DNA from: Micromonospora sp. RHAY321
Lineage (GTDB): Bacteria > Actinomycetota > Actinomycetes > Mycobacteriales > Micromonosporaceae
Length of the DNA stretch: 64,000 nt
Assembly: GCF_023896955.1 (NCBI RefSeq)
Contig: NZ_JAMHIW010000003.1
Span: 310,001-374,000, forward strand
Direction: 5' to 3'
Part shown: in pieces, positions 35,662 through 45,222 of the stretch
Layout of the letters: each line of letters starts with the position of its first letter
Numbering within the stretch: position 1 is the first letter of the stretch
Made by a program: the position numbers and the translations under genes
The notes under the pieces: generated by a model
Told to the model about the DNA's origin: nothing
The model's input: the letters and a program-made list of their open reading frames with translations, nothing else
The model's database searches: none

Positions 35662-36960
35662 TCAACGCCACCCCACGTCGATCCGGGCTCCGCGCTCGTC
35701 GAAGAAGTGCAGCGCGTCCATCCGGACCGAGACGGCGAGCGGATGGCCGGCGGCGACCGCCGGGTACGGCGCCAGCCGCACCGCCAGCTCCGCCGGGCGG
35801 CGGTGGTGCCGGCCCGGGTCGGGAAGCACGCTCGTCCGGGTGCCGCCACCCTGCGAGTCGTCCGCCTCCACCGGCCGGCCGGTGAGTCGCTGCATGACCG
35901 AGCCGAACCGGCGCAGGCCGCGCTGGCCCAGCGGTGGCGGCTCCAGCGGTGCGCCCATCTCGTCGACCACGATCGCCGTGGCCCCGATGTCGAGGAACGC
36001 CAGTGACTCGTGCCCGTGGTGCTCCAGGTAGCGGATCCGGCCGCGCAGCACGTCCCCGGGGCTGTCCGGGCTGACCGGGGTCAGCGCCTCGGCCCGCATG
36101 CCGACCACGATCCGCTCACCGTGGTAGTGCGCCACCACCCGGCTGCGGATGTCGTCCCAGGGCAGGTAGAGCGACTGCTCGCCGAGGTTGAGCGTGACGT
36201 ACCGGTCGAGGTGGACGTAGACCGACGCCTCCAGCAGGTTCATCCGCGGGCTGCCCAGGAAGGCGGCCACGTAGAGCGTCGCCGGCCGGCCGTACACCTG
36301 GGTGGGGGTGCCCACGTCCTGGAGCACGCCCCTGCGCATGATCGCCACCCGGTCCGCCATGGTGAGCGCCTCGGCCTGGTCGTGGGTGACGTAGACGGTG
36401 GTGACGCCCAACTCCCGGGTCAGGCCCGAGATCTCCGCGCGCAGCTCGGCGCGCAGCCCACTGTCAAGGTTGGACAACGGCTCGTCCATCAGGAACAGCC
36501 CCGGCCGGCGGACGATCGCCCGGCCCATCGCGACCCGCTGCCGCTGCCCGCCGGAGAGCTGGCCGGGCTTGCGGGCGAGCACGTCGCCGATGCCCAGCGC
36601 GCTGGCCACGTCGCCGACCCGCTCACCCCGCGGCGTCGGCTCCACCCCCGCCAGCCGCAGCGGGAAGGCGATGTTGTCGCCGACGGTCATGTGCGGATAG
36701 AGCGCGAAGTCCTGGAAGACCATCGCGATCTTCCGATCGCGCGGCGGCAGGTCGTTGGCGAGTTCCCCGTCGAGCAGCACGGCGCCCTGGGTCGGATCCT
36801 CCAGACCCGCGATCATTCGCAGCACCGTGGATTTGCCGCAGCCCGACGGGCCGAGCAGCACCATGAACTCGCCGTCGTTCACGTCCAGGTTGATGCTGTC
36901 GACGGCCAGTGTGCCGTCCTTGAAGATCTTGCTGACATCCTTGAGCGCGACGGTGGTCAC
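35662..36960 (-). CDS. ABC transporter ATP-binding protein of the sugar-import class (MsiK/UgpC-like)
   Basis: 432 residues. A nucleotide-binding domain with Walker A GPSGCGKST (37-45), signature LSGGQ (135-139) and Walker B LFLMDE (155-160) is followed by a TOBE-type regulatory region, as in MalK, UgpC and MsiK. The C-terminus is about 60 residues longer than usual. No permease or binding protein lies next to it, so it probably serves transporters elsewhere, as MsiK does in Streptomyces. The GTG at 36960 with GGGGAGGAG upstream is preferred over starts in the open frame to 37077. It lies near the GH65 operon on the same strand, which fits disaccharide uptake. Confidence 0.9.
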   Translation of the reverse strand: MTTVALKDVSKIFKDGTLAVDSINLDVNDGEFMVLLGPSGCGKSTVLRMIAGLEDPTQGAVLLDGELANDLPPRDRKIAMVFQDFALYPHMTVGDNIAFPLRLAGVEPTPRGERVGDVASALGIGDVLARKPGQLSGGQRQRVAMGRAIVRRPGLFLMDEPLSNLDSGLRAELRAEISGLTRELGVTTVYVTHDQAEALTMADRVAIMRRGVLQDVGTPTQVYGRPATLYVAAFLGSPRMNLLEASVYVHLDRYVTLNLGEQSLYLPWDDIRSRVVAHYHGERIVVGMRAEALTPVSPDSPGDVLRGRIRYLEHHGHESLAFLDIGATAIVVDEMGAPLEPPPLGQRGLRRFGSVMQRLTGRPVEADDSQGGGTRTSVLPDPGRHHRRPAELAVRLAPYPAVAAGHPLAVSVRMDALHFFDERGARIDVGWR

Positions 36961-37094
36961 CGTCTCCTCCCCCAGCTCGTCGGCCGAACCCCACAAGACT
37001 GTGACCAGGATCATTCGATAAGCACATCGGGTGAACGTCTCATGTTCGATCGATGACGCCGCTATTAATCGACACACGCCGGTGCCCGGCGCGA

Positions 37095-39305
37095 TCAGCA
37101 GCGCGGCGACAGCCCGATCGGCTCGTCCAGGAACACCCGACGCACCACCCGCTCCGCCGCGTGCCCGTCCTCCAGCGCACAGAACCGACCCCGGAAGTGC
37201 TCGCGGGCCTTCACCGCCGCGTCCGAGCGCACCGCATCGGTACGGAACAGGTCGAGCAGGTCGGCGAAGGTGGTCGCCACCGCGCCCGGCGGTTCCGCCG
37301 TGACGTCGAAGTAGACCCCCCGCGCCAGCCGGTACGCCTCCCAGTCCGGGGTGTAGAGCACGATCGGCCGATCCAGGACCGCGTAGTCGAACATCGCCGA
37401 GGAGTAGTCGGTGACCAGCACGTCGGCGATCAGGTAGAGATCCTCGACCCGCTGGTGGCCGCTGACGTCACGGACCCGCTCCCGGTCCACCTGCCGTCCC
37501 GGGCGGCGATCCCGGTCGTGGAAGTAGTGGCTGCGCATCAGCAGCCGGCCGGACTCACCCACGGCGTCGACGAACCGGTCCGGGTCGAACGGTGGACGGT
37601 AGCCGGGCAGGTGCTCGCGGTGCGTCGGGGCGTACAACACGACCTGCTCGTCGGGGCCGATGCCGAAGTCCGCGCGCAGCCGGCGCACCTCGTCCGGGCC
37701 GGCGGTGACCAGCCGGTCGTTGCGCGGGTAGCCCACCTCCAGCGTGGTGTACGTGGCCGGGTAGGCCCGATCCCACATCTGGGTGGAGAAGCTGTTCGCG
37801 CTGACGCTGTAGTCCCAGCGGTCCACCCGGCGCAGCAGCCCCGGAAAGTCCATCCGGCCCGCCCCGATCGGGTAGCGCTGCTGGTCCAACCCCATTACCT
37901 TGACCGGCGTGCCGTGGTGGGTCTGCACGTGCACCTGCTCCGGCCGCTTACGGACGAAGTCCGGGAAGTTGACGTTGTTGACCAGCCACCGGGCGCGGGC
38001 CAGCGCCCGGTAGTACGCCGGGGTGCCGGCGACGACGTACTCCGCCCCGGCCGGCACGGTGTCCACCCGGTCCCGGCGCACGATCCACACACCCCGCACC
38101 CCCGGAGCCAGCCGGCGGGCCACCTCGTAGATCGCCGCCGGGTTGCAGGCGTAGCCCCGGTACCAGTAGGCCGCGTACACCGCGAGCGTCGGGTCCACCG
38201 GCCGGCGCAGCTCCGCCCGGTAGTACTCGCGCAGCAGGCCGTCCCGGGTCAGCCGGGCGCCGCGCCGGGCTGCCGGAGCGACCCGGCGCCGCGCGGTACG
38301 GGCCTGTCGGCGGGCCACGTCGCGGGCCCGGCTGGCGGTCCGCAACGCGCTGAACGTCCGCCAGCGGCCGGTGGCGACCAGTCGGTGTTTGATCCCCTCC
38401 ACCCCGTCCGGCACGGGATAGCCGCCCTCCGGCAGCCACCGCGCGTAGTCGGCGGTGATCTGCGCGAAGAAGGCCGGCCGCAGCTCCGGGGCGATCCGCT
38501 GGCCGTTGCCGAGCACGGTCAGGTAGTGCCAGATCATCCGCTCGAAGACCGCCGGCCGCAGATCGCCCACCGCCGGCCCCCAGGAATCCATCAGGTGGAA
38601 GACCCGGTGCCACTGCGGGAACACCTCGAAATGCCGGTCACCGCGGGTCCGGGTGATCGCACCGGCACGGCGCTGCCGGTAGTTGACGCAGACCAGGTCG
38701 AGTACGCCGATCCGCTGCGCCGCCATCAGCACCGGGTAGCTGAACGAGACGTCCTCGTACCAGCCGGGCGCGAAGCGCAGCCCCATCTCGACCAGGAACT
38801 CCCGGCGGACCACCCGGTTCCACGCGGTGTGCAGCAGCCGCATCGCCTCCGGCCGCTCCCGCAGCCGGAAGGTGGTCGCGCCGGGCGGCTCCGGGAACAC
38901 CTCGGCCATGGCGCTGCGGGTGGCGGTGTCGTTCCAGTGCGTCCGGACGTGGTCGACCAGCAGCACGTCCGGTCGGGTGTCCCGCAGCCGCTCGGCCACG
39001 CCTGGCAGGCACTCCGGCGCCAGCCAGTCGTCGCCGTCGAGGAACCACACGTACTCGCCGACGGCCCGGTCCAGCCCGATGTTGCGGGCTGGACCGAGGC
39101 CGACGTTCTCCGACAGCCGGACCGAGCGGACCCGCTGGTCACGGGCCGCGTACTCGTCGATGATCTCGCCGCTCGAGTCCGGTGAGCAGTCGTCGACGGC
39201 GATCACTTCGAGGTCGGTCTCCGGCTGGCCGAGGATCGAGTCGAGACACTCGCGCAGGTATCCCTGCACCCGGAAGGCCGGTACCACGAAACTGATCAGG
39301 GTCAT
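37095..39305 (-). CDS. Fused family 2 glycosyltransferase and CDP-glycerol glycerophosphotransferase (TagF-like)
   Basis: 736 residues. The N-terminal half is a GT-A glycosyltransferase: it starts MTLISFVVPAFRVQGYLREC and has VIAVDDCSPD and the DGDDW motif. The C-terminal half is a TagF-type polymerase with QTHHGTPVKVMG and VLYAPTHREH, ending with VTDYSSAMFDYAVLDRP. Such fusions build teichoic-acid-like wall polymers, adding sugars and polyol-phosphate units. It is the last gene of an apparent four-gene operon with an ABC exporter and a CDP-alcohol phosphatidyltransferase-like protein; its start lies 15 bases after the preceding stop. Polymer chemistry cannot be read from sequence. Confidence 0.92.
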   Translation of the reverse strand: MTLISFVVPAFRVQGYLRECLDSILGQPETDLEVIAVDDCSPDSSGEIIDEYAARDQRVRSVRLSENVGLGPARNIGLDRAVGEYVWFLDGDDWLAPECLPGVAERLRDTRPDVLLVDHVRTHWNDTATRSAMAEVFPEPPGATTFRLRERPEAMRLLHTAWNRVVRREFLVEMGLRFAPGWYEDVSFSYPVLMAAQRIGVLDLVCVNYRQRRAGAITRTRGDRHFEVFPQWHRVFHLMDSWGPAVGDLRPAVFERMIWHYLTVLGNGQRIAPELRPAFFAQITADYARWLPEGGYPVPDGVEGIKHRLVATGRWRTFSALRTASRARDVARRQARTARRRVAPAARRGARLTRDGLLREYYRAELRRPVDPTLAVYAAYWYRGYACNPAAIYEVARRLAPGVRGVWIVRRDRVDTVPAGAEYVVAGTPAYYRALARARWLVNNVNFPDFVRKRPEQVHVQTHHGTPVKVMGLDQQRYPIGAGRMDFPGLLRRVDRWDYSVSANSFSTQMWDRAYPATYTTLEVGYPRNDRLVTAGPDEVRRLRADFGIGPDEQVVLYAPTHREHLPGYRPPFDPDRFVDAVGESGRLLMRSHYFHDRDRRPGRQVDRERVRDVSGHQRVEDLYLIADVLVTDYSSAMFDYAVLDRPIVLYTPDWEAYRLARGVYFDVTAEPPGAVATTFADLLDLFRTDAVRSDAAVKAREHFRGRFCALEDGHAAERVVRRVFLDEPIGLSPRC

Positions 39306-39320
39306 CCGGCCGTCCCTCCG

Positions 39321-41381
39321 TCAGCGCGGCGCGGCCCCTCCCGCGCCCGCCGGCGCGGCCGACGCCCGCGCGCTACGGGCCGGCCGGACGAACCAGGCCA
39401 GGACGACGCTCGCCACGAAAACCACGAGAAGGTACGCACCGAGTGTAGCCATGCCGATACTCACGATTCCGGCAATCGCCGCGAGGGCCACCAGCACGGA
39501 GCGACCCTCCCAACCCAGCGTGGCCGGGTGCAGTGGGGGCGCCGCCTGCCGCTTCTCGAGACGCGCCGTCAGGTCGTAGTGGTGCACCGTCAGCACGAAG
39601 ACGTAGCCGAAGATCAGCCACCCCGGCGCACCGCCGACCACACCGACCGCGATCGCGAACAGGTACTCGGCGGCCCGCAGTGCGGCGGGCACCAGCCAGT
39701 CCAGCGGACCGTTGTGCGCGGCCCCGGAACCCAGGCCCCCGACCAGCAGCACCAGCAACGTCACCGGCACCGCCCAGCGCAGCCCACCGGGCGCGTCGGT
39801 CAGCAGCGCCGCGACCAGGAGAACCGCCGGGCCGAGCGCGGCGATCACCGCCAGGGTCAGCGGCCCCATCGGGCGGACCACCGGAAGCCGGCGGGCCAGC
39901 GGGCCGTCGTCGCGGTGCAGGGTCGCATCGACGGTGTCCAGCACCGGCACCCACATCCAGCGCGCCCGCAACGTCCGCAACGCCCCGGTGTACGCGAACG
40001 CCAGCGCACCCCAGACCAGCACCGCGATCAGGCTGACCAGCGGGTTGAACAGCGCCACGGTCAGCGCGATCAGCGCCCACCGCTCGCCGATCGGGAAGAC
40101 CACGGTCCGCTTCAGCCAGTACGACACCGAACCCGTGTCCGCCTGCACCCGGGTCGACGCCGCGTTCAGCCGGTCACCGATCCCACCGCTGGCACCCGTC
40201 GCCGTCCGTGGACGGCGGGCGGCCTCGTCGTGCAGCACCCCGTACCAGGTGTCGGTCATGTGCCGGACGGTCTGCAACGTCATCGCGGCGATCGCCAACG
40301 CCCAGCCGTTGCCCAGCCCGGCGTGGCTCACCCCGAAACCCAACCCGGCGTAGACCAGATACTCCTTGGCCCGGTCCGCCATCGTGTCCAACCAGCCACC
40401 CCAGGCGCTGAAGTGCCGGGTGTAGCGGGCCAGTTGGCCGTCCACGCAGTCCAGGACGAAACCGAGGTAGAGCAGCACCGCGCCGCTGACCAGCGCGACC
40501 CGACCACCGACCCCGAACAGCACCGCGGCGGCCACCGCGAAGAGCACCGAGATCACCGTCACCCCGGTCGGGGTGAGGCGGAGCCGGGCCGCCAGCCGGA
40601 CCACGTACGGCGACCAGGTGCTGACGAAGTAGGTGGAGAAGAAGTCGTCCTTCTCCTTCACCGACAGCCGCAACTCGGCCCGGTCCTCGTCGACCGCCGT
40701 CACCGCCGCCTCGGCGGCCGCCAGCCCGGCGGTGTCGTCCACCCGGTGCGCCACGAGCAGGCGTACCCGCTGGGCGAAGATCAGGGTGCCGAGCGCGGCG
40801 AGACCCGCGACGAGCCGGTCCACGGCGGACCCGGGGCCACCGGCCGCGACCGACGCGCCGGGCCCCGCCCCGACGGTCGGTGACAGCGGCGCCACGTCAC
40901 CGGTGGGGCCGACGGGAGCGGCGATGGGCAGCACGCCGGAGGCCGCGGCCCGGGCGGCGGCGGCGAGGGTCGGCAGGTCGTCCACGCCCACCCGCAGCGC
41001 ACCGCCGAACACGCCCGTGGCCGCACCGTCGAGGGCGTCCAGCCCGCCGGCGTCCACGATCTGGCCGCGCTCCTCGCGCACGGCGGTACGCCCCGGCACG
41101 GGCGGGTCGGCGAGCACCAGCGCCACCGTCGGCCCGACCGGGCTGGTGGCCAGGTGCCGCAGCACGGCGGTGTGTGCCACCAGGTCGGTGCCCGTCACCA
41201 GCAGCGGGCCGGTGGCGGAGTCGGCCAGCGCGGCCAGCTCGTCGAGGTTGGCGGCGAAGCGCACCTCGTCCGCCCCGGCCCGACGCAGCTGGGCGGCGAG
41301 CCGGTCGGCCAGCGGCTCCCCGGTCGCGGTGGTCAGGCCCGCCGCGGGCGTCCCGGCGGCGAGCACGATCGCGAGCGTCAC
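39321..41381 (-). CDS. DUF5941 protein with CDP-alcohol phosphatidyltransferase domain
   Basis: 686 residues. The N-terminus (MTLAIVLAAGTPAAG) looks like a nucleotidyltransferase fold but lacks the usual LAAGxGxR arginine, so this domain may be inactive or altered. A CDP-alcohol phosphatidyltransferase domain follows with the catalytic pattern D-G-x2-A-R-x8-G-x3-D-x3-D, seen as VDGQLARYTRHFSAWGGWLD (D314, G315, A318, R319). The C-terminal 250 residues are strongly hydrophobic (about six helices). The GTG start overlaps the stop of the ABC ATPase (GTGA). It may make a lipid-linked polyol or inositol intermediate for the wall polymer. Confidence 0.88.
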   Translation of the reverse strand: MTLAIVLAAGTPAAGLTTATGEPLADRLAAQLRRAGADEVRFAANLDELAALADSATGPLLVTGTDLVAHTAVLRHLATSPVGPTVALVLADPPVPGRTAVREERGQIVDAGGLDALDGAATGVFGGALRVGVDDLPTLAAAARAAASGVLPIAAPVGPTGDVAPLSPTVGAGPGASVAAGGPGSAVDRLVAGLAALGTLIFAQRVRLLVAHRVDDTAGLAAAEAAVTAVDEDRAELRLSVKEKDDFFSTYFVSTWSPYVVRLAARLRLTPTGVTVISVLFAVAAAVLFGVGGRVALVSGAVLLYLGFVLDCVDGQLARYTRHFSAWGGWLDTMADRAKEYLVYAGLGFGVSHAGLGNGWALAIAAMTLQTVRHMTDTWYGVLHDEAARRPRTATGASGGIGDRLNAASTRVQADTGSVSYWLKRTVVFPIGERWALIALTVALFNPLVSLIAVLVWGALAFAYTGALRTLRARWMWVPVLDTVDATLHRDDGPLARRLPVVRPMGPLTLAVIAALGPAVLLVAALLTDAPGGLRWAVPVTLLVLLVGGLGSGAAHNGPLDWLVPAALRAAEYLFAIAVGVVGGAPGWLIFGYVFVLTVHHYDLTARLEKRQAAPPLHPATLGWEGRSVLVALAAIAGIVSIGMATLGAYLLVVFVASVVLAWFVRPARSARASAAPAGAGGAAPR

Positions 41382-42124
41382 CGCGGGACCGCGGCGTGGT
41401 ACGCGTCGAGCGCCTCGGCGATGGTGCCGTCGAGCGTCAACCGGCCCGCGTCGAGGTACAACCCCCGACGGCAGAACCGGGTCAGGTCCTTTTCGTTGTG
41501 TGACACCAACACGAGCGTGCGCCCCTCCCCGAGCAGACGATCAATCGTCGCGTAACACTTCTTGCGGAACTCCGCGTCGCCGACCGCGGTCACCTCGTCC
41601 ATCAGCAGGATCGGGTGCGGCAGGTGCGAGATGATCGCGAAGCCGAGGCGCACCTTCATGCCCGACGAGTAGTGCCGCACCGACGTGTCGATGGCCCGTT
41701 CCACCTGCTCACCGGCGAACTCGACGATCTCGTCGAAGTGCCGCTTCAGGTAGCCCGTCGACAGCCCGTGCAGGCCACCCACCAGGTGCAGGTTCTCCCG
41801 CCCGGTCAGATCGTTGGAGAAACCGGCGGAGAGTTCCAACAGCGGGGCCACGGCACCGTGGACCCGGATGCTGCCCTCGTCCGGTATGAGCACCCCGGCG
41901 ATCAGCCGCAGCAGGGTGCTCTTACCGGTGCCGTTGCGGCCGATCACCCCGACGGTCTCGCCCGGCTCGACGGTGAACGACACGTCGCGCAGTGGCCAGA
42001 ACTGGCCCGGCAGGGCACCACGGGCACCCCGGTGGATGAACAACTCGCGCAGCCGCAACTGGCGGCGGCGGTTGCGGACGAACCGGATGCCCAGGCCGTC
42101 GGCCTCGATGATCGGCGCGGCCAT
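41378..42124 (-). CDS. Polysaccharide/teichoic-acid ABC exporter ATP-binding protein (TagH-like)
   Basis: 248 residues. Walker A GRNGTGKST (62-70), signature YSSGM and Walker B PILLMDE place it in the ABC-2 polysaccharide-export class (TagH/RfbE/Wzt). It has no long C-terminal carbohydrate-binding extension, so termination recognition is not built in. Its ATG overlaps the permease stop (ATGA), and its own stop overlaps the DUF5941 gene start, so translation is coupled throughout. With the permease it should flip an undecaprenyl-linked polymer to the outside. Confidence 0.93.
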   Translation of the reverse strand: MAAPIIEADGLGIRFVRNRRRQLRLRELFIHRGARGALPGQFWPLRDVSFTVEPGETVGVIGRNGTGKSTLLRLIAGVLIPDEGSIRVHGAVAPLLELSAGFSNDLTGRENLHLVGGLHGLSTGYLKRHFDEIVEFAGEQVERAIDTSVRHYSSGMKVRLGFAIISHLPHPILLMDEVTAVGDAEFRKKCYATIDRLLGEGRTLVLVSHNEKDLTRFCRRGLYLDAGRLTLDGTIAEALDAYHAAVPR

Positions 42125-42951
42125 CAGAGTTCCTTGAGCACGGCGGGTTCCAACCGGCGGAACGACCACCAGCCGGCGGCCAGCACCAGCAGGCTGCCGA
42201 CGACCGTGGTCGTGAGCAGCCGGGCGTCCGGGAACTCGTCCGGGTACCAGATCGCGTGGTGCAGCTGGAAGATCCCGACCAGCGGGTTCAGCTCGTACAC
42301 GACCTTCAGCCAGCCGGGCAGGCCCGACTCGCGGACCAGGCTGAGCGGGTAGATGATCGGCGTGGCGTAGAAGAGCACCCGGATGATCAGCCGCATGAGC
42401 CGTTCCACGTCGCGCATCAGCACGTTCCACGCGGAGAGCAGCAGCGCGAGCCCGGTCAGCAGGACCGCCTGGACGGCCACCGCGAGCGGCAGGGAGAGCA
42501 ACGACCAGCCCGGGTGGATCCGGCCGTGCACCACGTAGATCACCGCGATGGCGATCAGGATCGGCAGGCCGGCCGCGTACTCGGCGAACCGGCCGGTGAC
42601 GCGGCCGATCGGAAAGACCTGGCGTGGCACGTTCATCGTGGTGATCAGCCGCGACTGGCCGGTCAGGGCGTTGGTCGCCTCACTCAGCGCCGAACTGGTC
42701 CACATCCAGGCGAAGATGCCGGTGATCAAAAACAACGGGTACGACCCGGCCGCCTCGCCCAGGTGCCTCCCGGTGTCCCGGGAGTAGAGCACGCCGAAGA
42801 CGAACCAGTAGATGGCGCCCATACCGAGCGGCTCGATCAGCGACCAGAAATAACCCAGCACCGACTGCTGGTACTTGACCGCCAGGTCCCGCCTGACCAG
42901 GATGCGCAGCGAGTTGCGGTGCGACCACAACGCCGCGACGCCAGAGGTCAC
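42124..42951 (-). CDS. ABC-2 type polysaccharide/teichoic-acid export permease (TagG-like)
   Basis: 275 residues with six transmembrane helices. The N-terminal RDLAVKYQQSVLGYFWSLIEPL is the amphipathic gate segment typical of TagG, KpsM and Wzm permeases. Start: GTG at 42951, with GGGAGG 5 bases upstream. It opens the four-gene wall-polymer operon, 71 bp downstream of sdaA on the same strand. Confidence 0.93.
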   Translation of the reverse strand: MTSGVAALWSHRNSLRILVRRDLAVKYQQSVLGYFWSLIEPLGMGAIYWFVFGVLYSRDTGRHLGEAAGSYPLFLITGIFAWMWTSSALSEATNALTGQSRLITTMNVPRQVFPIGRVTGRFAEYAAGLPILIAIAVIYVVHGRIHPGWSLLSLPLAVAVQAVLLTGLALLLSAWNVLMRDVERLMRLIIRVLFYATPIIYPLSLVRESGLPGWLKVVYELNPLVGIFQLHHAIWYPDEFPDARLLTTTVVGSLLVLAAGWWSFRRLEPAVLKEL

Positions 42952-43022
42952 CGCAGCCTCCCGCCTCCTGAAACGGACGACAGGTTAGCAGTCGGTGAAC
43001 GAATGCCCCGAATCGGCCGGAC

Positions 43023-44393
43023 TCAGCACTCGATCACGTTGACGGCCAGACCGCCGCGCGCCGTCTCCTTGTACTTGACCTTCATGTCGGCGCCCGTCTC
43101 CCGCATGGTCTTGATGACCTTGTCCAGCGACACCTTGTGCACACCGTCGCCGCGCAGCGCCAGCCGGGCGGCCGTGATCGCCTTGATGCTAGCCACGGCG
43201 TTCCGCTCGATGCAGGGGATCTGCACCAGGCCACCCACCGGGTCACAGGTCAGGCCGAGGTTGTGCTCCATCCCGATCTCGGCTGCATTCTCCACCTGTT
43301 CCGGGGTGCCTCCGAGCGCCTCGGCGAGCCCCGCCGCGGCCATCGAACAGGCCGAGCCGACCTCACCCTGGCAGCCGACCTCCGCGCCGGAGATCGACGC
43401 GTTCTCCTTGAACAGCACGCCGATGGCGCCGGCCGCCAGCAGGAACCGCACCACGCCGTCCTCGGAGGCGTCCGGCACGAACCGCGTGTAGTAGTGCAGC
43501 ACCGCCGGGATGATCCCGGCCGCGCCGTTGGTCGGCGCGGTGACCACCCGACCGCCGGCGGCGTTCTCCTCGTTGACCGCGAGGGCGAACAGCGTCACCC
43601 AGTCCATCGCGTGCAGCGGGTCGGTGGTGCCGGCGTCCGCCTCCAGGCTGCGCCGCAGCTCGGCCGCGCGCCGCCGGACCTTCAACCCACCCGGGAGTAC
43701 GCCGTCCCGCTCACAGCCGCGCTCCACGCACTCCCGCATCACCCGCCAGATCTCCAGCAGGTCGGCCCGGATCTCCGCCTCACTCCGCCAGGAGCGCTCG
43801 TTGGCGAGCATCACCTCGCTGATCGACAGGCCCGTGCTGGTGGTGACCTCCAGCAACTGCGCCCCCGTCAGGAACGGGTACCGCACGCGGGTGCTGTCCG
43901 GCTTGATCCGGTCCGCGCCGGCAGCCGCCTCGTCGACCACGAAACCGCCACCGACGGAGTAGTAGGTGCGGCTGCGCAGCTCCACGCCCGCCCCGTCGTA
44001 CGCCACGAAGGTCATCCCGTTCGGGTGGTACGGCAGCGACCGGCGGCGGTGCAGCGTCAGGTCCCGGCCCGGGTCGAAGTCGATCTCGTGCGCGTCCAGC
44101 AGGCTGATCCGCCGCTCGGCCCTGATCCGCTCCACCCGAGGGCCGACGGTGTCCGTGTCGACCGTCTCCGGCGCCTCGCCGGCCAACCCCAGCAGCACGG
44201 CCCGGTCGCTTCCGTGACCGTGGCCCGTGGCACCCAGCGAGCCGAACAGCTCGGCCTGCACCCGTGCCGTGTCGGCGAGCAGCCCGTCGGCCTTGAGCCC
44301 CGCCACGAAGGTGCGAGCGGCCCGCATCGGCCCCACGGTGTGCGAGCTGGACGGCCCGATGCCGACGCTGAAGAGATCGAAAACACTGATCAT
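43023..44393 (-). CDS. sdaA: L-serine ammonia-lyase (4Fe-4S serine dehydratase), single chain
   Basis: 456 residues. Converts L-serine to pyruvate and ammonia. The N-terminal half starts with [23 protein letters not shown], the family signature, and the C-terminal half carries cysteines that bind the iron-sulfur cluster ([10 protein letters not shown] and [18 protein letters not shown]). Alpha and beta parts are fused, as in E. coli SdaA. GAGGAAGCGCAGCC precedes the ATG. It stands alone, ahead of the wall-polymer genes. Confidence 0.95.
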   Translation of the reverse strand: MISVFDLFSVGIGPSSSHTVGPMRAARTFVAGLKADGLLADTARVQAELFGSLGATGHGHGSDRAVLLGLAGEAPETVDTDTVGPRVERIRAERRISLLDAHEIDFDPGRDLTLHRRRSLPYHPNGMTFVAYDGAGVELRSRTYYSVGGGFVVDEAAAGADRIKPDSTRVRYPFLTGAQLLEVTTSTGLSISEVMLANERSWRSEAEIRADLLEIWRVMRECVERGCERDGVLPGGLKVRRRAAELRRSLEADAGTTDPLHAMDWVTLFALAVNEENAAGGRVVTAPTNGAAGIIPAVLHYYTRFVPDASEDGVVRFLLAAGAIGVLFKENASISGAEVGCQGEVGSACSMAAAGLAEALGGTPEQVENAAEIGMEHNLGLTCDPVGGLVQIPCIERNAVASIKAITAARLALRGDGVHKVSLDKVIKTMRETGADMKVKYKETARGGLAVNVIEC

Positions 44394-44834
44394 GGCTGCG
44401 CTTCCTCGCCGTCGTCCCGTGGTACGGGATCCGGCCCTGTCGTGGCCACCGGTCAGGCGGCCCCGCTCGTGGCCGCCCGGTCGGGTGGCCGCCGGTCACC
44501 CGGGGTGTGGGTGCCCAACCAGCGAGCCTACCCGCCCAGTTCACGCCCAACCCGGCCACCGGCACGTGGACACCTGCCCGCCGCCTCAAGATCACGGACG
44601 ATCCACGATCCGGTGGCCTCCCCTCGACCTGAGGCCACGACTTCGAGGATCGAGCACGATCTCCCACGTACCGGCCTGCGCCCGCCCGCGGAAGGCGTCG
44701 GGGAGGGGTCCCCCGGGTAATGCACCTACGGGTCCACGGTCCGCCGATCGTCCTCGGGACCGAGGGCGAGCTGGTCATCCCTTTCTACCGTGGATTGCAG
44801 ACGCGGCGTACCGCCGCAGAGTGGGAGTACGACG
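44394..44834. other. Non-coding stretch between sdaA and the PspC-type gene
   Basis: 441 bp between two divergent starts with no persuasive gene. I looked for a glycine riboswitch ahead of sdaA and saw none. A possible GGAG-type ribosome site lies only near the PspC start. Confidence 0.35.
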
Positions 44835-45044
44835 ATGAGTCGCAAACTGGTTCGGCCCCGCGAGGGGCGCATGATCGCCGGTGTCTGCGCCGGCCTCGGT
44901 CAGCGGTTCGGCATGTCCGCCGGGATGGTCCGGCTGCTGTTCCTGCTGTCGTTGCTGCTGCCCGGCACCCAGGTGATCGTCTACGTGATCCTCTGGTTCC
45001 TCATGCCGAACGAGGACCGCTACCTCGCCTCCACCGGGCACTGA
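44835..45044 (+). CDS. PspC-domain membrane protein
   Basis: 69 residues. The PspC domain is recognisable from RMIAGVCAGLGQRFGMSAGMVRLLF, with one transmembrane helix (about 32-52) and the ending WFLMPNEDRY. PspC-domain proteins sense envelope stress in other bacteria. The chosen ATG at 44835 has GGGAG 7-8 bases upstream; the frame continues to 44790. Two strong hairpins follow. Confidence 0.88.
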   Translation: MSRKLVRPREGRMIAGVCAGLGQRFGMSAGMVRLLFLLSLLLPGTQVIVYVILWFLMPNEDRYLASTGH

Positions 45045-45069
45045 CCCTTCCCCTCCGGACACCGCGCGG

Positions 45070-45106
45070 CGTGAGGCAGCAACTTCAGGGAACGTGCTGC
45101 CTCACG
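45070..45106 (+). terminator. 12-bp hairpin after the PspC-type gene
   Basis: CGTGAGGCAGCA pairs perfectly with TGCTGCCTCACG. The 13-base loop contains TCAGGGA, which is complementary to TCCCTGA at 45126-45132, so a pseudoknot-like contact is possible. Confidence 0.6.
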
Positions 45107-45176
45107 ACCGCCGGAGACCTCACCATCCCTGACGTTGCGTGGATCTTGCCCGGCGCGGCGCGGGGGGGGGCGTCAG

Positions 45177-45222
45177 CACGGAAGCGCCCGCCCCGACGGC
45201 TGTCGGCGCGGGCGCTTCCGTG
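45177..45222. terminator. 15-bp hairpin between convergent PspC and DUF4230 genes
   Basis: CACGGAAGCGCCCGC pairs perfectly with GCGGGCGCTTCCGTG. The loop holds a further CCGAC/GTCGG helix. It lies 13 bases from the DUF4230 stop and can end transcripts on both strands. Confidence 0.8.

Noticed and set aside
44394..44834. Glycine riboswitch ahead of sdaA
   Set aside because: The reverse complement of this gap lacks the two paired aptamer blocks and the conserved GGAGAGA-like segments I would expect.
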